Shown piece by piece: positions 59,905-64,000 of a DNA stretch of 64,000 nt. Source of the DNA: Fomitopsis serialis (lineage: Eukaryota > Basidiomycota > Agaricomycetes > Polyporales > Fomitopsidaceae). Positions within the stretch are counted from its first letter, which is position 1. Each line of letters opens with the position of its first letter. Location: NCBI RefSeq assembly GCF_022376445.1, contig NW_025955010.1, forward strand, positions 1 through 64,000. The letters run 5' to 3'. Under the pieces are notes generated by a model, which worked only from the letters and a program-made list of their open reading frames with translations, did not search any database and had not been told where the DNA came from. The position numbers were made by a program, and so were the translations under genes.

Positions 59905-61156
59905 ATGGCGATTATAGCGCGCGCCACCTCGTCGGGTACAGCTTCGGCGTCGGCCAGTGCGACGTCGACGACGGCGAGCGGAGGGTCCCCTCACATCGCG
60001 ATGAGCACGGTGACCGGCTTAATCCTCGGCGTTAGTGAGTGTGCTTGTTGACGATGATAGGTCCCAGCAGGGGTGCTAACAATACGTTGTCGTTTTAGTG
60101 TGCCTTTTCCTGCTGGTGGTCAGCTACCAGCTCATACCGTGCTTCCACCGCAAGCCACCGCCGTTACCAAAGTACCGCACGCGTGTCCTAGTCGTTCCTC
60201 CTTCGGACCGCGACCGCCCCGCCATCCGCCGCATATTCGACAAAATCCTTACGTTCCTTAAACGCTGTCTGCCTCGCAGGTCCTCTTGCCCAGACGACAC
60301 GCAGAAGCCGAAACCCCCACGCTCGTTTAAACTACCCTCGCAAAACAAACCCGATAAGCAGCATATCCGGGAGAAGTTCGCCACCCAGCTGCGACTGAAC
60401 CTCCACATTCCTCCCGCTGCAGACGTACTCTCGCCCCGGACTCCCCGGACTCCCCGCACGCCGAAGGACAGAAGGCGCTATGCCGTTCTCGACGACAGCG
60501 TGTTCACCGAAAGGGACAAGGCTTACCTCGCTCACATGGAGAAGCCACCTACCGCGTTTCTGTCGCCCTGGTCACCACGTGAGCAGGACTTCCCGTACGC
60601 ATCCTCTCCGACGCCCTCCCGCCGAGTCGTGTTTGACTATGGTCCGGACACGCCCCCGCCCCCATTCTCGCCCCCTCCCGCCTACGTAGCGGGAACGCCG
60701 ATCCGGGGAGGCATCGGTAGCCCCGCTGTACGAAGCTTCTTGTCTCTGTCGCCGAGCACGCGCAGTCGACGGCCGTCCCTACCGACTGAGGACCCATTCG
60801 CTGACTCGCGCAGCCGCCCGTCTTCCCTACTCAGTGTCGATCCATTCGCGGCCAAGTCGCAGCTATCAAGCCCGACGAGCCCGTCCTTCGCCTATTCGCC
60901 GGATGATCCATTCGTGGACAAGCAGCCGTCTGCGTTTGTCGAGGAAGACGGAGGGGGAGGCCAGACGATCAATCTCTCAGAGATCGTCGTGATGCAGCCA
61001 GCTCCTGAATCGGAAGCTGCCATACCACCAATCCCAGCTCCAGCGGGCAATGCGTCGTCAAATGTGTTTGTTATCTCGGACGAGACGGACTCCCTCAGCA
61101 ATAGATCCAGTATTTCTAGCACCTGGTCCGCGCTCACTCTTGAACAGCCTATGTAA
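59905..61156 (+). CDS. Single-pass membrane protein with Pro/Ser-rich cytosolic tail, function unknown
   Basis: Exons 59905-60034 and 60099-61156 give 395 aa; the GTGAGT...TTTTAG intron splits the membrane segment and restores GLILGVMCLFLLVVSYQLIP. The N-terminus is a short Ala/Ser/Thr-rich stretch without a cleavable signal, then one transmembrane helix (about residues 34-52), then a basic patch and a disordered tail with three DPFADS/DPFAAK/DPFVDK units, a PRTPRTPRTP run and a PPPPFSPPPAY proline-rich stretch. The repeated DPF tripeptide is the known binding motif for AP-2 alpha-ear and Eps15 EH-type partners, so recycling through endocytosis is plausible. I do not recognise the family. Confidence 0.8.
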
Positions 61157-61499
61157 GGGAGCCGCGTTAGGTGGTCTCTCGCTGTAACAGATGTGGCGAT
61201 GTACTGTTAGCTGGTACTCAGTAGAAGTTGGTCAGAGTAACAAATGTAAATGTACTGGTGTAGTTCTGCCTTCTGCCATTTTCGCGGCGACCCTTCTGGA
61301 GGGCGCAGAACACGTGACATACGCGACGCGCTCTCAGACGGTCAGGACGCGCGAACGTGGCACCGGTCGCACCTAGTCTCCGTTGCTGACCAAAAAGAGA
61401 TACTCTCGTCGTTTTTGTCGCACCGCAACCTTCATTCTGTAATCGCCATCTCCACTTCCCTAGAGGACTCGTTGCTGTCTAGGTATAGGGCAGTCTGGC

Positions 61500-63521
61500 A
61501 TGAATACGTTGGCCATTGCGACTGGCCTCGTCTGGCTGGTGCTGTACTCTCTATTCTCCGCAATCCGACGCGTACGACAGGAAAATGCGGGGCATAAGAC
61601 AGCGATCCTCGATGAGCTGCAGACGCCAGACCAACAGAAGAAGAAACTCATCGGGTTCTTCCACCCCTACTGGTAACGCATATACTAGCCCTGCTTGCAA
61701 TAGTTCTCTGATTTACGTAGCTCTTGTGTGAAGCAATGCAGGTGGGGGCGGAGAGCGTGTTCTCTGGACAGCAATAGCAATGCTGCAACGCGACGAGCCG
61801 GACGTCATCAGCATTGTCTACAGTGGTGATGTGGACGCGACGAAGGAGCAGATCCTCAGTAAAGTCAAGGTGTGTCTTGCTGTGCTATCAGGCCAGTACG
61901 GCGGTGCGAACAATTATTGTCAGGCCCGATTTGACATTGACTTGTCCCCGCAAACCCTTCATTTCGTGTTTTTGAACTCAAGACATCTCGTCGAGGACTC
62001 TGCATGGCCTCGTTTTACACTCCTTGGTCAAAGTCTTGGGTCAATGTACTTGGCATGGGAGGCCATGTCCAAGCTTATACCAGACCAATTCATCGGTGCG
62101 GTAAATATCCTCGATATTTCACGGGATACTCATGCACTCTCATTTCTTAGATACCATGGGCTACGCCTTTACCTTCCATGTAGTGAGGCTCCTCGGCAGT
62201 GTCCCTGTGGGAGCATATGTCCACTACCCAACCATCAGCACCGACATGCTGGAGAGGGTGAGGTCACGGAAGAAATGGCATACTAATTCGGATGCGATAT
62301 CATCGTCGGGCCTCCTCAGCAAAGGAAAACTCCTGTGAGTTTGAGCTTCCCTCGCCTGCTTCGCGTTGTAGCACTTTGTCAATCAAAGCTGCAATGATGT
62401 ACTCCGACATAAATGCTTACGGAATAGTGCAGGTATTATCGCCTCTTCATGTATTACTACGCCAACTCGCTTCGCCAAGCAAGCTTCGTCATGGTCAATT
62501 CATCCTGGACCAAGAATCATGTAGATTCAATCTTACAATACAGCGACCCACTCCTCGATGCCCTGCATATGTGCACCCCACTAGTCCTCCTTCGTTTCCT
62601 TCGGCCCTCGCAAACACCGAAGTCTGCTCGTATCGTGTACCCACCTTGTGATACGCGGGAGATGGCGAAGTTCCCTCTGACGGGCCGAGAGCGAGTGATT
62701 CTCAGCGTTGCGCAGTTCCGGTGGGTATAATTGCTCTGCTTCGACCCGAGTACATGCTCATGCCGACGACATAGACCCGAGAAGGACCATGCCGCACAAT
62801 TACATGCCTTCCATAGCCTGCTGGCTTCTCATCCTGAGTACGGGAAACCCGATGACGCGCATGTCCAGCTGGTGCTTGTGGGAGGAAGTCGCAATGCAGA
62901 GGACGCCGCACGAGTTGAAGGGCTTCGAGAGCTGGCCAAGGAGTTGGGGATTGAGGTAAAGTCCATGGTGTGTGCAACTCCCAATGCTGACTGTAGTCGA
63001 TACTAGGGCCACGTAGAGTTCGTCATCAACGCATCATTCCCCGCTATGCTCAACTGGCTCTCGAGAGCTAGTATCGGCCTGAGCACCATGGTCGACGAGC
63101 ACTTCGGCATCAACGTCGTGGAGTTCATGGTATGTTCGATATTTGATGACATCCGCACGAAGGAGAAATGGAGGTCTGACATATCACTCGCAAGGCGGCC
63201 GGGGTCATCCCTGTCGCACACGCATCCGGTGGCCCGCTGAACGACATCGTCGTGCCGTTCGAAGGGAAGCCTACAGGTACGCATTAACTCCATCATCTCC
63301 TCTCCCACTGTACGTTGACGCTGCATGGCTTCCTGACAGGGTATCATGCCACTTCTCCCGAGACATTCGCGGAGGCCTTCCATACCGTATTGACTCTCCC
63401 GCCGGAGGAAGACTTGGCGCTGCGGCAGCGCGCCAGGACGTGGGCCGTCCAGCGCTTCTCTGAAGAAGAATTCGAGAATGCATGGAATGAGAGCGGATGG
63501 AGAAAATGGCTGCCGTCGTGA
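61500..63521 (+). CDS. ALG11: GDP-Man:Man3GlcNAc2-PP-dolichol alpha-1,2-mannosyltransferase ALG11
   Basis: About eight exons from ATG 61500. Assembled order: an N-terminal membrane helix ([20 protein letters not shown]); [18 protein letters not shown], created by splicing 61672 to 61734; [90 protein letters not shown]; and the GT4 donor-site motif [20 protein letters not shown] with [12 protein letters not shown]11 adds the fourth and fifth mannoses to the lipid-linked oligosaccharide on the cytosolic face of the ER. All signature segments are present and in frame, and the C-terminus ([11 protein letters not shown]) fits. The long fourth intron region near 62335-62430 was placed by homology. 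Confidence 0.93.
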
Positions 63522-63780
63522 GTACATTCCATCGGAGGGCGCCCGACCCACCGAGCTCGCACAATGTACAGTATATCAGCGCTAATGATGCTTTCCTGCT
63601 GACCTCTGCATGGACTTCGCAAACGCGCTGCGTCCAACCTCCATACGATATTTATGTTGCGATCTTCCGACCGGTGAGTTCTCAATATGTTATCCCGTCT
63701 ATGAAATACAGTCCTAGATCGTACAGACTTCAGCGCGCCCCGGCGTTGGTTATCCCCCTTGAGATACGGCTTCTCGTTGT

Positions 63781-64000
63781 TCAGTCCTTCACCAAGACCT
63801 TCTCCCACTTCCCTCGGATCTCGCTCAGCGTCGAGTACCCGCTGAGACCTAGCGACGTCTCGGTGTCCGCGAGAAGTGCCTCGATTTGGTGCTTGACGCC
63901 CTTCTGACCGCCGAGAGTCAAGGCGTACATGAACGGGCGGCCGTCTGTCCCACACAAAGGCCCAATTAGCGATCGATCCGTGGGCCTTCTCAGAAGATGG
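63781..64000 (-). CDS. FMN-dependent alpha-hydroxy-acid dehydrogenase, C-terminal end (cut by window edge)
   Basis: The last exon starts at about 63951 after a CAG acceptor and encodes DGRPFMYALTLGGQKGVKHQ followed by IEALLADTETSLGLSGYSTL to a TGA at 63783-63781. GRPFxYALxxGGxxGV is the phosphate-binding end of the glycolate oxidase / lactate 2-monooxygenase family, which oxidises 2-hydroxy acids with FMN. The catalytic His and most of the barrel lie outside the window. About 260 bp separate it from the convergent ALG11. Confidence 0.75.
   Translation of the reverse strand, partial: HLLRRPTDRSLIGPLCGTDGRPFMYALTLGGQKGVKHQIEALLADTETSLGLSGYSTLSEIRGKWEKVLVKD

Noticed and set aside
1..64000. tRNA genes, rRNA, LTR or terminal-inverted-repeat transposons
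   Set aside because: I looked for T-loop (GGTTCGA) contexts, long terminal repeats and transposase or reverse-transcriptase motifs and found none convincing by eye; a covariance-model and repeat search would be needed to exclude them.

Overview
The window reads as nuclear DNA of a filamentous basidiomycete, most likely an agaricomycete and possibly a polypore; the order is an inference from gene content only. Almost every gene is cut by short introns of about 44-80 bp with GTRNGT...YAG borders and CTNAC-type branch points. Coding DNA is GC-rich, genes are closely packed on both strands, and the conserved genes are eukaryotic (NOT2, RPC9, ALG11, an ENTH epsin, a Trk K+ transporter). There is no operon organisation, and I saw no tRNA, rRNA, CRISPR array or recognisable intact transposon.

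Layout. 0-2.7 kb: C-terminus of a phenol-hydroxylase-like FAD monooxygenase, a decayed piece of a flavin-containing monooxygenase (FMO) and an inverted F-box gene that has lost its start codon. 3.3-5.5 kb: MFS transporter. 7.3-24 kb: a stable, mostly housekeeping block with a CipC-like stress protein, a GH20 hexosaminidase, an ENTH epsin, a 971-aa serine-rich membrane protein, RNA polymerase III subunit RPC9 divergent from CCR4-NOT subunit NOT2, and a Trk potassium transporter. 24.6-52.7 kb: an accessory region holding four more F-box genes or remnants, two full-length FAD monooxygenase copies (one intact, one broken) plus another fragment, a nearly full-length FMO and an FMO fragment, an ABCC multidrug transporter, an APH/choline-kinase-fold protein and a GNAT acetyltransferase. 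53-64 kb: conserved genes again, with a WDR7-like WD40 protein, a single-pass membrane protein, ALG11, and the end of an FMN-dependent alpha-hydroxy-acid oxidase.

The most distinctive signal is a repeated arrangement in which an F-box gene and a flavin monooxygenase gene point at each other with roughly 180-270 bp between their ends. It occurs four times (0.8-1.1, 26.2-26.4, 42.7-43.0 and 47.9-48.0 kb), with at least three different F-box types. Parts of these modules are inverted or dispersed duplicates of one another, including their non-coding flanks. Frameshifts, nonsense changes and a lost start codon are concentrated in the module copies, while the housekeeping genes read cleanly, so the region looks like a birth-and-death island. 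Together with the ABCC and MFS exporters, the kinase-fold protein and the acetyltransferase, it could serve xenobiotic handling; that role is inferred, not shown.
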